A stretch of DNA of 64,000 nt from Methylobacterium sp. J-068 (lineage in GTDB: Bacteria; Pseudomonadota; Alphaproteobacteria; Rhizobiales; Beijerinckiaceae), in the NCBI RefSeq assembly GCF_022829445.1, contig NZ_JAKSXY010000047.1:62001-126000 (forward strand), given 5' to 3'. A model generated the notes under the pieces. That model saw only the letters and a list, made by a program, of their open reading frames with translations. It was not told the origin of the DNA and searched no databases. The first letter of the stretch is position 1. Every line of letters begins with the position of its first letter. Made by a program: the position numbers and the translations under genes. Below are positions 36,965 to 47,703 of the stretch, in pieces.

Positions 36965-38106
36965 GCCGAGGCCCTCAGCGCGGGCGCCCGCCGGAAGCGG
37001 GCGAGGCCGAAGGCGCGGGCGTAATCCGGCAGGGCACCATTCGCCGCGAGGTCGGCGACGGCGTCGGCGGTCGCCGGGGCCAGCAGATAGCCGTTGCGGT
37101 GGTGGCCGGTGGCCACGATGAGGCCCGGCGCCAGGACGTCGATGATCGGCGCGTCGTCGTCGGAGGTCGGGCGAAAGCCGCTCCAGACCGCCTCCACCGC
37201 CATCTCCTCGATGCCGGGCAGGACGCGGCGCGCGCCCTCCAGCAGAGCGTAAATTCCGCCCGCCGTCACGCCGGGCACGAAGCCGCAATCCTCCACCGTG
37301 GCGCCGACGATGAGGTGGCCGTCGCCCTTCGGTGCCATGTGGACCTGCTCGGTCCAGACCATATGACCGAGCGTGCCCGTACGGGCCGTAGTGCGCAGGG
37401 CGAGCGACTGGCCGCGCAAGGGGCGAACCGGAAGGCTGAGTGCTTCGGGCAGCAGGCCCGCCTCCCCGCTCCAGGCGCCCGAGGCGAGCAGGACGAGGTC
37501 CGCCGTCACCGCGCCGAGGTTTGTCCGAACGCCGGTGACGCGATCGCCGCTCCAGTCCAGGGCCTCCACGGGGCAGCCCTCGACGATGGTGACGCCGGCG
37601 TTCAGGCAAGCCCGGACGAGGGCGGCCATGACGAGGCTCGGGTCGACCTGATGGTCGGCCGCGCAATGGAGCCCGGCGGTAATGCCCGGACGCAGGCCGG
37701 GTTCGCGCGCCCGCACCTCCGGACCGGAGAGCCACTGCGCCCGAAGGCCGGAGCGGATCTGGAGATCGTGGCGGAAGCGCAGGCGCTCGACCTCGTCGCG
37801 GCCGATGGCGAGGACGAGCGTGCCCTCCTCCCGATAGTCGATGCCGATGCCGGACGCGGCCTGAAGCGCGTCCCGGAAGCCGGGCCAGCGCGCCAGGCTG
37901 TCGAGGGCCAGGGGCAGCAGCGGGTCGGAGCCGGGCTCGTGCTCGGCGGCGGGCGCCAACATGCCGGTGGCGGCGAGGCTCGCGCCGGCCCCGACCGTCT
38001 CGCGCTCCAGCACGGTAACGGTCCGGCCACCTTCAGCGAGGCGCCAGGCCGCCGACAGGCCGATCAGGCCCGCACCGACCACGACCACGTCGCTGCGCGC
38101 CGGCAT
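36961..38106 (-). CDS. thiO: glycine oxidase
   Basis: FAD enzyme that oxidises glycine to the iminoacetate used for the thiazole ring. ATG at 38106 gives 381 residues with the FAD motif SDVVVVGAGLIGLSAAWRLAE close to the start; the frame continues upstream into the riboswitch and is not coding there. GAGASLAATGMLAPAAEHEPG is the DAO-family FAD loop; HMAPKGDGHLIVGATVEDCGF and WSGFRPTSDDDAPIIDVL mark the C-terminal part. First gene of thiOSGE. An aerobic ThiO rather than ThiH implies oxygen-dependent thiamine synthesis. Confidence 0.93.
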   Translation of the reverse strand: MPARSDVVVVGAGLIGLSAAWRLAEGGRTVTVLERETVGAGASLAATGMLAPAAEHEPGSDPLLPLALDSLARWPGFRDALQAASGIGIDYREEGTLVLAIGRDEVERLRFRHDLQIRSGLRAQWLSGPEVRAREPGLRPGITAGLHCAADHQVDPSLVMAALVRACLNAGVTIVEGCPVEALDWSGDRVTGVRTNLGAVTADLVLLASGAWSGEAGLLPEALSLPVRPLRGQSLALRTTARTGTLGHMVWTEQVHMAPKGDGHLIVGATVEDCGFVPGVTAGGIYALLEGARRVLPGIEEMAVEAVWSGFRPTSDDDAPIIDVLAPGLIVATGHHRNGYLLAPATADAVADLAANGALPDYARAFGLARFRRAPALRASA

Positions 38107-38261
38107 CGCGGCGGCGACCGGCGCATGGCGCTGCGTTCGCCGCAGATTGAGGAAGGGATTCAGGGGCACGTCCAACGCAATCTCCGCGAGCGACGCCGAG
38201 ATTGGTGGGGCTGCAGCTTCAGCGAGCGAAGCGTGCCGGGCTCGTCGAGGAAACCCGCGGT

Positions 38262-38372
38262 CCAATCCCTACGCCGGTATGAACCGGGTCAGGTTCGAAG
38301 GATTTCCGCGCCGCCATCCGCGAACGGACGACCATCGGTTTCTCAGCCCCTTGCCGGGGATCTCCCTGGAAC
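38262..38372 (-). ncRNA. TPP (thi-box) riboswitch controlling thiOSGE
   Basis: On the minus strand the leader contains the two invariant thi-box parts: AAGGGGCTGAGA near 38341-38352 and GAACCTGACCCGGTTCATACC, continuing into GGCGTAGGGA at about 38266-38292. These are the pyrimidine- and pyrophosphate-binding loops of the TPP aptamer. The first base-paired stem uses GGGAGATCCC-like bases around 38360. The thiO start is 160 bases further on; the hairpin GCTTC/GAAGC at about 38220-38235 could be part of the expression platform. Binding of thiamine pyrophosphate should lower thiOSGE expression. Confidence 0.93.
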
Positions 38373-38424
38373 GCTCCTGATGTGGGCCGCGCGCGCGCTC
38401 CGGTCAATCCCCCGCCACTCGGGT

Positions 38425-39699
38425 TCAGGCGGCGGACGGGGCTCGCGCGGGACGATAGACGCCCATCGGCTCGGCGAACCCGTCGAGCACGTGCTCGCCG
38501 AGCGGCTCGGGCATGTCCCAGAGGAAGTCGACGAAGGGCTTCGACATCAGGATCGGTTCGCCCAGCGTCCGGTTCAGGCGCGCGACGCGGCTCGCGAGGT
38601 TCACGTCGCGGCCGATCACCGTGAAATCGAGGCGGGCGCCGGAGCCGACATTCCCGTAGGCCGCCTCCCCATGGTGGAGCGCGATGCCGGCCGCCACCGG
38701 GTTGGCGAAGCGGCCCAAAGCGTTGGCTTCGTCCAGGGCCTGCATGGCGCTCTGCGCGGCCGTGAGCGCGCCCTTGGCGGCGCCCCCCAGATCGTCCCCC
38801 GGCTCGCGAAAGATCGCCAGGAGACCGTCGCCGAGATACTTCAGCACTTCGCCGCCCTCGCGCTCGATGGCCGGCACGAGGCAGTCGAAAAAGATGTTGA
38901 GGAGGTCCACCGCCTCCTCGGGCGTCATGTCGGCGGAGATGCGGGTGTAGTCGCGCATGTCGGCGAACAGGATCGCCGAGCGGATGCGCTGCACGTGGCC
39001 GCGCCGGATAGAGCCGCCGAGAATCGCCTTGTGCGGCTCGTCGCCAACATAGATCCGCAGGACGTGGTCGAGCTGCTTGTTGACGCTGCGCATCTCCATC
39101 ACGGCGGCGAGCGTCGGCATGACGAAACGCATGATCGCCACGTCCTCGTCGCGGAAGCCGGCATCGGAGCGCGTGGCGAAGGAGATGCCGTTGCGCGTGC
39201 CGTTGGTGAAGAACAGCGGCGCGACGATGTAGTGCCGATAGCTCTCCGCCTTGAGGTCGGGAATCACCGCGTAGGCATCGTCCGGCGTCTCGGCGAGGTC
39301 GAGAAACAACCACTCGCCGGTTTCGTGGACCCGGAAGAACGGGCTCTCGCGATAGGCCTTCTCGGAAGCCTCCCCGTGCGGGAACAGCCGCACCGTGGAG
39401 CCGGCCTCGCGCGTCCAGAACCGGCCGACGCCGGAATACTCGGAATGCAGGGTGTCGATCGCCGTGGTCGCGCGGTCCACGGGGACGCCGAGATCGATGA
39501 GATGCTGGGCGAGGCCGGAGAGCAGATCCTCGGCCTTCGGCATCCGCGCGCCCTCGCTCAGCAGCCAGTCGCGCAAAGCCACGCATTGCTGGAGCGCACC
39601 GAACGGAACGTCGGCCGCCTCCGACCCATCGGCCTCGGCAGTAGGCGGCGGGGGCTGGGGCGGACCGCGGTCAAGCATGCTGCATAGGTGGGTCATCAT
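38425..39699 (-). CDS. class III adenylate/guanylate cyclase with N-terminal GAF-like region
   Basis: 424 residues from an ATG at 39699 (nearby ATGs at 39696 and 39678 also possible; none has a strong ribosome site). The first 230 residues resemble a GAF-like sensor (RHYIVAPLFFTNGTRNGISFATRSD, FRDEDVAIMRFVMPTLAAVMEMR). The catalytic domain shows ILFADMRDYTRIS with the metal Asp residues, EGGEVLKYLGDGLLAIF, and the C-terminal GARLDFTVIGRDVNLASRVARLN. This is the family used by many rhizobial adenylate cyclases; cAMP is the likely product. No membrane segment, so cytoplasmic. The ligand of the sensor is unknown. Confidence 0.9.
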   Translation of the reverse strand: MMTHLCSMLDRGPPQPPPPTAEADGSEAADVPFGALQQCVALRDWLLSEGARMPKAEDLLSGLAQHLIDLGVPVDRATTAIDTLHSEYSGVGRFWTREAGSTVRLFPHGEASEKAYRESPFFRVHETGEWLFLDLAETPDDAYAVIPDLKAESYRHYIVAPLFFTNGTRNGISFATRSDAGFRDEDVAIMRFVMPTLAAVMEMRSVNKQLDHVLRIYVGDEPHKAILGGSIRRGHVQRIRSAILFADMRDYTRISADMTPEEAVDLLNIFFDCLVPAIEREGGEVLKYLGDGLLAIFREPGDDLGGAAKGALTAAQSAMQALDEANALGRFANPVAAGIALHHGEAAYGNVGSGARLDFTVIGRDVNLASRVARLNRTLGEPILMSKPFVDFLWDMPEPLGEHVLDGFAEPMGVYRPARAPSAA

Positions 39700-39828
39700 G
39701 GCACGCGCATCAACGGCAGGCCGCCGATCGAACGGACCGAGTGCCGTTTTCCCACCGAAACTTCGTCTCCGGTGCATGTCGGGCCTGCCGAATGCCCCGT
39801 GATATCGCGATTATGAGTACGTTCGCGC

Positions 39829-40632
39829 ATGACCCGGCACCAGATTATCCAAGTCGAATGCAAATCAACAGCGCTGCCCCGCGACCGTGACGTGGTGCTG
39901 GATATTGACATCGACGGATCCGGTTCGCTTGATATCACGCGGGACCGAGGATACGCGCAGGATCGAGCACGGACGGTGCCGGGTCGGGCGAAGCCGAATA
40001 TTTTTCGAGAGATCCGGCGGGCGACCCAGATCCAGCGTTCCGAGGAGGTCCGCGTCGTGCTTTCCGACCCGCTCAACCGAGATTGTTTCTTTCCGCCGAA
40101 GCTTCATGTCCATGAGCAGACCGCGCGCGGCTTCTCGGCCCATGGGCAGAGCGGAGGAATGTCGCATATCCAGCGCGTGCATCTGAGCCTCGGGCAGAAC
40201 TACTTCCGGTTCTGCGATAGCGATCGATTCGCGCAAGACCCGAACCGCGCGGCGGCCGGGGGCTGGTGGGCAGACTACGAAATCTTCTCGAAGGTGGCGG
40301 CGGCGGCCCGCACATCGGGCACGATGCAGGACTACGCCGCGCGTCAAGGTCAGTCCGCGCTCAGTTACGCCGCGAAGCTCTACTTCGCCATTCCCTACGA
40401 ATGGGGCGATTGCGGCACCATCGTCGTCGCACGGCTCGACGCGCGCCTCGACGCGTTTCGGGGTCGCGGCCTGACCGCTTATCTGGACAAACAAGACCCG
40501 CGAGACGGAGGTGCGAAGTATACGCCGATCCAGGATGCGACCGTCTCGCAGCTCTACATTCCCGAACTGCATCGCCATTTCGGCCGGGCGTTCACGATCG
40601 TCAAGACCGGCGCAGCAGCATCCTTCCTATAG
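39829..40632 (+). CDS. hypothetical protein, no family recognised
   Basis: 267 residues from ATG at 39829. I do not recognise it. The first 110 residues are charged and poor in secondary-structure-like pattern (QVECKSTALPRDRDVVLDIDID); the rest looks like a folded domain: MSHIQRVHLSLGQNYFRFC, GGWWADYEIFSKVAAAARTSG, LSYAAKLYFAIPYEWGDCGTIVVARLDARLDAFRGRG, ending VSQLYIPELHRHFGRAFTIV. A possible alternative start at 40159 (MSHIQRV) would keep only this domain. Codon third positions are less G/C-biased than in neighbours. It is divergent from the cyclase gene and converges on rpoD across a shared hairpin. No signal peptide or membrane segment. Confidence 0.65.
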   Translation: MTRHQIIQVECKSTALPRDRDVVLDIDIDGSGSLDITRDRGYAQDRARTVPGRAKPNIFREIRRATQIQRSEEVRVVLSDPLNRDCFFPPKLHVHEQTARGFSAHGQSGGMSHIQRVHLSLGQNYFRFCDSDRFAQDPNRAAAGGWWADYEIFSKVAAAARTSGTMQDYAARQGQSALSYAAKLYFAIPYEWGDCGTIVVARLDARLDAFRGRGLTAYLDKQDPRDGGAKYTPIQDATVSQLYIPELHRHFGRAFTIVKTGAAASFL

Positions 40633-40671
40633 AACGCTCGGACGCTGCGTGCGAGGAGAGGAAAGCGCAAC

Positions 40672-40697
40672 GCCGATCCCGCCGAGACGGGATCGGC
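40672..40697. terminator. bidirectional hairpin between the hypothetical gene and rpoD
   Basis: GCCGATCCCG at 40672-40681 and its complement CGGGATCGGC at 40688-40697 form a perfect 10-bp stem with a 6-base loop between two convergent genes. T-richness on either side is weak (TTGG on plus). Confidence 0.6.
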
Positions 40698-40781
40698 TTG
40701 GTGTCGTGATGAAAGACGCCGCCTGATCGAGGCAAGCATTCGACGAGCGCCGGACCTGAGACGTCCAGTCCAGCGCACGCC

Positions 40782-42776
<1,995 letters not shown>

Positions 42777-42975
42777 GGTCCGCCTATGGTTGTCGTGGCA
42801 GCGTCGTGGGGGAGCGTCTCGCTCACTCCGCGTCGTCGACGCCGCAATGCATGTGATGTGCGGACCGTCGAGATGGCGGCCGCGTCGATGTCAGATCCCG
42901 GTATGCAAGCGTGACGCTTGACCGATTGTTAACCATGAGCCGCCGATGGCGGCCAAATTCGTTCGTCGCGGCGGC

Positions 42976-44925
42976 TCACGGCACCGACGTCTCATCCGCG
43001 CCCGGCACCTCTTCCTCCGCCTCCGCCCCGGCGATGACCGCCATCCGGGCCTTCACGTCGCACAGCCACGCGAAGTTCGCCTCCGTCTCGTCCTCGACCA
43101 GGGCCCGCTCAGCCAAGCGGAGTTCGCTATTTAGCGCTCCGGACTTCCGGTGCAAGATCACGGCCTGACGCAATGCGTCTTCGAGACGCACAGGATCGGC
43201 ATGCGCGTCAAGAGCTTTTGGATCCTTCTTCCGACCTAGCGCGCAGACACGTTTCGCAGCGTCCTCCAAGTTCGCTCGTGTCAGGCGTCCCTTCAGAACT
43301 GTCTGCTCTAGATCGATAGCCTCCGCGATAGCATCTAGGAGAAACGTCTGGATCAAACGCGCGTCTTCGTTCTCGAAGTCGAGATTGGAAAATTCCTCCG
43401 CCCAATCATCCAGCAAGGAGGGATGCGTCAACAGAGTGCCGACTATCATCCCCTCCCGAAGCGTTTGAGCGCCATTGAAGCCAGCCGATTGCGCCAAATG
43501 ATTGCTAGCTTTGCCGTGGAAAACCGGCGAGGGCGGCGGATCGCCGGGGCGAGGGGCGCGCTGGAACGCCGGGCGCTGGCCCCCGCCGCTCCGCGGCTCC
43601 CAGGGGCCGCGTCGGCCCTGGCTCGCCTGGGGCGAGAGCGCCCGCAGCCGGCCCTCGATCTCGTCGCGGTAGAACCCCCGCACGGTCTCGTCACGGATGG
43701 AGGCGACCATCTCGCGCAGCGACTTGGCGAGGCCGGCCCGGCGCTCGGGCGTGTCGAGCGGCGCGCCGTCGGTGGCGCGCGACCACAACACCTCGACGAG
43801 CGGCCGCGCCGCGTCGAGCACGCGGTCGATGGCCGCCTTGCCCTCGGAGCGCAGGAGATCGTCGGGGTCCTGGCCCTCGGGCAGCATGGCGAAGCGCAGG
43901 GATTTGCCCGGCGTGAGGCCCGGCAGCGCGACGTCGAGGGCCTTGAAGGCCGCGCGCTGGCCGGCGCCGTCGCCGTCGAAGCACAGGATCGGCTCGTCGG
44001 CATTGCGCCAGAGGAGGCCGATCTGCTCCTCGGTGAGCGCCGTGCCGAGGCCCGCCACCGCGTTGGGATGGCCCGCCAGCGTCATGGCGATGACGTCGAC
44101 GTAGCCTTCCACCGCGATGATCACGCCGCGGTCATGGGCGGGTTTGCGGGCCTGATGCAGGTTGTAGAGCAGCTGACCCTTGTGGAAGAGCGGCGTCTCC
44201 GGCGAGTTCATGTACTTCGCCTTGGCGTCCTTCTGCATCGCCCGGCCGCCGAAGGCGATGACGCGGCCGCGCGAATCGCAGATTGGAAACATCACCCGGT
44301 CGCGGAATTTGTCGTAAGGAACGCGGATGTCCTCGCCCGCGACGAGGAGGCCGAGCTCGACCATGAGGTCCCGGTCCACATCCTTGGCGGCGAGGAAGTC
44401 CCGCAGAGCGTAGCGGTCGCCCGGCGCGTAGCCGAGGCGGAAGCGGGTCCGGGTCTCGGGGCCGAGCTGGCGCCGGTCGAGATAGGCGCGGGCCTCGATG
44501 CCGGCGCGGCCCTTCAGCTGCTCCTCGAAGAAGGTCGCGGCCAGCTCCATGACCTCGAAGGCGCCGGCGCGCTTGGTCTCCTGCTCGCGGGCATCGGCGC
44601 TGGGCGCGGGCAGGGAGACGCCCGCCTCGGCCGCCAGCCGCTCGACGGCCTCGGGAAAGCTCAGGCCCTCCGTCTCCATCAGGAAGGTGAAGACGTCGCC
44701 GTGCTTGCCGGAGGAGAAGCAGTGGTAGAACTGCTTCTGGTCGTTCACGTAGAACGAGGGCGACTTCTCGGCGTTGAACGGCGACAGGCCGCGCCATTCG
44801 CGCCCCGCCTTCTTCAGCCGGACGCGGCGCCCCACGATGTCCGATGCGGGCAGGCGGGCGCGGATCTCTTCGAGGATGTGGGGCGGGTATCGCACGGCGG
44901 GAACCGGACCTCTGCGGCCGTCCAT
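42976..44925 (-). CDS. dnaG: DNA primase
   Basis: Makes RNA primers at the replication fork. 649 residues: an N-terminal zinc-ribbon-like region (SPFNAEKSPSFYVNDQKQFYHCFSSGKHGDVF) in which most of the Cys ligands of the classical CHC2 zinc finger are replaced, the RNA polymerase core, a TOPRIM domain (IIAVEGYVDVIAMTLAGHPNAV, CFDGDGAGQRAAFKA), and a C-terminal helicase-binding domain. The 3' part of the gene (about 42980-43520) is clearly lower in GC than the rest. Gap to yqeY upstream is 72 bases; rpoD is 199 bases downstream. Confidence 0.97.
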   Translation of the reverse strand: MDGRRGPVPAVRYPPHILEEIRARLPASDIVGRRVRLKKAGREWRGLSPFNAEKSPSFYVNDQKQFYHCFSSGKHGDVFTFLMETEGLSFPEAVERLAAEAGVSLPAPSADAREQETKRAGAFEVMELAATFFEEQLKGRAGIEARAYLDRRQLGPETRTRFRLGYAPGDRYALRDFLAAKDVDRDLMVELGLLVAGEDIRVPYDKFRDRVMFPICDSRGRVIAFGGRAMQKDAKAKYMNSPETPLFHKGQLLYNLHQARKPAHDRGVIIAVEGYVDVIAMTLAGHPNAVAGLGTALTEEQIGLLWRNADEPILCFDGDGAGQRAAFKALDVALPGLTPGKSLRFAMLPEGQDPDDLLRSEGKAAIDRVLDAARPLVEVLWSRATDGAPLDTPERRAGLAKSLREMVASIRDETVRGFYRDEIEGRLRALSPQASQGRRGPWEPRSGGGQRPAFQRAPRPGDPPPSPVFHGKASNHLAQSAGFNGAQTLREGMIVGTLLTHPSLLDDWAEEFSNLDFENEDARLIQTFLLDAIAEAIDLEQTVLKGRLTRANLEDAAKRVCALGRKKDPKALDAHADPVRLEDALRQAVILHRKSGALNSELRLAERALVEDETEANFAWLCDVKARMAVIAGAEAEEEVPGADETSVP

Positions 44926-44997
44926 ACTAGCCGCGATGGCTTAAGGAGTCCCCAATGCCGCTCCGCGACATCGGGGCCCCCATCCAGCCTTCGCGCT

Positions 44998-45459
44998 TCA
45001 CGCCTTGGCGTTCAGCGCGTCCTTCACCAGCCCGCTCGCCTTGGCGAAGTCCATCCGGCCCGCATAGGCGCCCTTCAGGGCGGCGATGACCCGGCCCATG
45101 TCCTTCGGGCCGGCCGCGCCCGTCTCGGCCACGGCCTTGTCGATCGCCGCGCGGGTCTCGGCCTCGTCCATCTGCTGCGGCAGGAAGCCCGCGATGATCG
45201 CGACCTCGTTGCGCTCGTTCTCGGCGAGTTCGGGGCGGCCGCCCTGATCGTAGACGGCGGCCGATTCGTTGCGCTGCTTGATCATCTTCTGGAGGAGCGC
45301 CAGGATTTCCTCCTCGGAGGCGGGCTCCTTGCCGAGGCCGCGCGCCTCGATGTCCTTGTCCTTCAGGGCGGCCTGGATCATCCGGACGGTGGCGAGCTTC
45401 GCCTTGTCGCCGGCCTTCATGGCCTCCTTCATCTCGGTGGTGAGACGGGCGCGCAGCAT
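44998..45459 (-). CDS. GatB/YqeY domain protein
   Basis: 153 residues from ATG at 45459 (MLRARLTTEMKEAMKAGDKAKLATVRMIQAALKDKDIE). This small helical protein resembles the tail domain of the GatB amidotransferase subunit; KGAYAGRMDFAKASGLVKDAL is the conserved C-terminus. It may bind tRNA, but no function is established. It is regularly found upstream of dnaG-rpoD in proteobacteria, and here it is divergent from carA. Confidence 0.94.
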   Translation of the reverse strand: MLRARLTTEMKEAMKAGDKAKLATVRMIQAALKDKDIEARGLGKEPASEEEILALLQKMIKQRNESAAVYDQGGRPELAENERNEVAIIAGFLPQQMDEAETRAAIDKAVAETGAAGPKDMGRVIAALKGAYAGRMDFAKASGLVKDALNAKA

Positions 45460-45684
45460 GGTGTGACTCCTGAAACGGTGAACCCGAGGCGGCGGATCGA
45501 TGGCGTGGTCTGCGAATTGCTGCGCGGGCGAATGGCTGCGTGAACTTCGGTTCTTGAGACGCGCCGGCGCGAGGGCCACATTGACCCAAACGCGGCACGC
45601 TCGCTATGAGCGCCGCACGACAAGCCGCCCGCACGCGCCGCTCCACGGCGCCGGGATCGGCCGGACATAAGCGAGATCACGCCG

Positions 45685-46938
45685 ATGCTGCAAGACGAAG
45701 GCGCCAAGACGTCCTTAACCCTCGCGCCCTCAAGCCAAGCACCCGCGCCCTGGGCCGAGCCCCTCGCCACCGCCCTCCTCGTCCTCGCCGACGGCACGGT
45801 GCTGGAGGGCTTCGGCATCGGGCACATCGGGATCGCCGACGGCGAGGTCTGCTTCAACACCGCGATGACGGGCTACCAGGAGATCCTGACCGATCCGTCC
45901 TACGCGGGACAGATCGTTACCTTCACCTTTCCGCATATCGGCAACACCGGCACCAACGACGAGGACCTCGAGAGCCTGGACGCGGCGCCGGCCTCCGGCA
46001 TCCGCGGCACCGTGATCGCCTCGGCGGTCACCAACCCGTCGAACTGGCGCTCGTCGAGCCACCTCGACGCCTGGCTGAAGGCGCGCGGCATCGTGGGCAT
46101 CACCGGCGTCGACACCCGCGCGCTGACCGCCCTGATCCGCGACCACGGCATGCCGAACGCCGTCATCGCCAACGACCCGGAGGGCCGCTTCGACCGCGAC
46201 GCGCTGAAGGCGCGCGCCGCCGCCCTGGCGCCGATGGAAGGTCTCGACCTCGTGCCGCCGGTGACGAGCCGCGCGCACTCGGAATGGTCGCAGACCACCT
46301 GGGGCGTGAAGACCGGCTACGGCGACCGCAAGCCCGGCACCGGCCTCAGGGTCGTGGCCATCGATTACGGCGTGAAGCGCAACATCCTGCGCCTCCTGGC
46401 GGAAGCGGGCTGCGACGTGACCGTGGTGCCGGCCACCACCACCGCCGAGGAGATCATGGCGATGAAGCCCGACGGCGTGTTCCTGTCGAACGGCCCCGGC
46501 GATCCGGCCGCCACCGGCGAATATGCCGTCCCGGTGATCCGGGCGCTGCTCGCCGAGAAGGTGCCGACCTTCGGCATCTGCCTCGGGCACCAGCTCATGG
46601 GGTTGGCGCTCGGCGGCCGCACCGTGAAGATGGCGCAGGGGCACCACGGCGCGAACCACCCGGTGAAGGACAAGACCACCGGCAAGGTCGAGATCGTCTC
46701 GATGAACCACGGCTTCGCGGTGGACCCGGAAAGCCTGCCCGAGACCGCCCTGGAGACCCACGTCTCGCTGTTCGACGGCTCGAATTGCGGGCTGACGCTC
46801 ACCGACCGGCCGGCCTTCTCGGTGCAGCACCACCCCGAGGCCTCACCCGGCCCGCGCGACAGCCACTACCTGTTCGAGCGCTTCGTCGCCCTGATGAAGG
46901 CGGGCAAGCCCGAGACGCTGGTCACCACCGCCGAGTGA
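45685..46938 (+). CDS. carA: carbamoyl phosphate synthase, small (glutaminase) subunit
   Basis: Hydrolyses glutamine and channels ammonia to CarB for carbamoyl phosphate, precursor of arginine and pyrimidines. 417 residues: the N-terminal CPSase_sm domain (GFGIGHIGIADGEVCFNTAMTGYQEILTDPSYAGQI, quoted in part) and a class I amidotransferase with GICLGHQLM (nucleophile Cys299) and the His/Glu pair in QHHPEASPGP. A 10-bp hairpin with a UUCG loop follows the stop. Confidence 0.97.
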   Translation: MLQDEGAKTSLTLAPSSQAPAPWAEPLATALLVLADGTVLEGFGIGHIGIADGEVCFNTAMTGYQEILTDPSYAGQIVTFTFPHIGNTGTNDEDLESLDAAPASGIRGTVIASAVTNPSNWRSSSHLDAWLKARGIVGITGVDTRALTALIRDHGMPNAVIANDPEGRFDRDALKARAAALAPMEGLDLVPPVTSRAHSEWSQTTWGVKTGYGDRKPGTGLRVVAIDYGVKRNILRLLAEAGCDVTVVPATTTAEEIMAMKPDGVFLSNGPGDPAATGEYAVPVIRALLAEKVPTFGICLGHQLMGLALGGRTVKMAQGHHGANHPVKDKTTGKVEIVSMNHGFAVDPESLPETALETHVSLFDGSNCGLTLTDRPAFSVQHHPEASPGPRDSHYLFERFVALMKAGKPETLVTTAE

Positions 46939-46946
46939 GACCGTGA

Positions 46947-46970
46947 GCCGGAGGCGTTCGCGCCTCCGGC
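46947..46970 (+). terminator. hairpin after carA
   Basis: GCCGGAGGCG-TTCG-CGCCTCCGGC: a perfect 10-bp stem with a TTCG tetraloop, 9 bases after the carA stop. No long T-run follows, so it may be only partly terminating or stabilising. It separates carA from the small membrane protein gene and carB. Confidence 0.65.
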
Positions 46971-47160
46971 TTCGGGCACGCGCACGATCCGGTTGCGCCT
47001 GCCGCAGCATGAACACGTGGGACGGGAATCACAGAATGGTTCCCGTGGCGTCATAAAAAACTCGGCATTCCCCCGCATCCCGGCGTCAACGGCGCGCTTA
47101 CGACGATCCGGCGAGGATCGACGCAAGGGTGCATCCGTATCTCGGTCGGGGTTTTTCCAC

Positions 47161-47538
47161 ATGACGTTCGACGACGCGCGCGACGACTTCTCGCGCCTGC
47201 ATCGCCTCTTCACGTTCCATCTCGGGATCGCGGTCAGCCTCGCCTGGATGACCGCCCTCACCTCCGCGTGCTACGCGCCCTGGGTCCGCAACATCCGCGC
47301 GCTGATCGACCCCGCCACCGGCCTCGACCGCGTCGAGAGCACCTGGTCGTTCCTGTTCGCCCTGCCCGTGGTGATGACCCTGGCCTGGATCGGCCTTTAT
47401 TTCGGGCGCGAGATGCTGCGCCGGAGCCAGACCCTCTCGAACGCCGCCCTGGAATTCGCCGCCGCCGGCTTCGTGGCCTTCGGGGTGTTCTACTTCGCGA
47501 TCGATCGCGCGGTCTCGGCGCTCTATCTCGGTCTCTGA
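47161..47538 (+). CDS. small membrane protein of unknown function
   Basis: 125 residues from ATG at 47161 (MTFDDARDDFSRLHRLFTFHLG). Three hydrophobic segments: FHLGIAVSLAWMTALTSACYA, WSFLFALPVVMTLAWIGLYF and LEFAAAGFVAFGVFYFAI, linked by charged loops. The frame opens earlier at 46993 but the extra residues are not protein-like. It lies between carA and carB in the same direction. No family recognised; the coding call rests on the hydrophobic pattern. Confidence 0.7.
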   Translation: MTFDDARDDFSRLHRLFTFHLGIAVSLAWMTALTSACYAPWVRNIRALIDPATGLDRVESTWSFLFALPVVMTLAWIGLYFGREMLRRSQTLSNAALEFAAAGFVAFGVFYFAIDRAVSALYLGL

Positions 47539-47703
47539 GGGCATCTCGCCCCCACCTCCCGGCCCGCGCGCCCTTCCAAAGGAAGCCGGCTGCGTGTAAG
47601 TGCCGGGATCAACGACAATCCACGCCGCTTGCGCCCCCTCGCTCGTGCCGCTCTTCCGGCACCGTGCGAGGCCGGGCGCGCGTGCTTGCAGCCAAGGCGC
47701 CCG

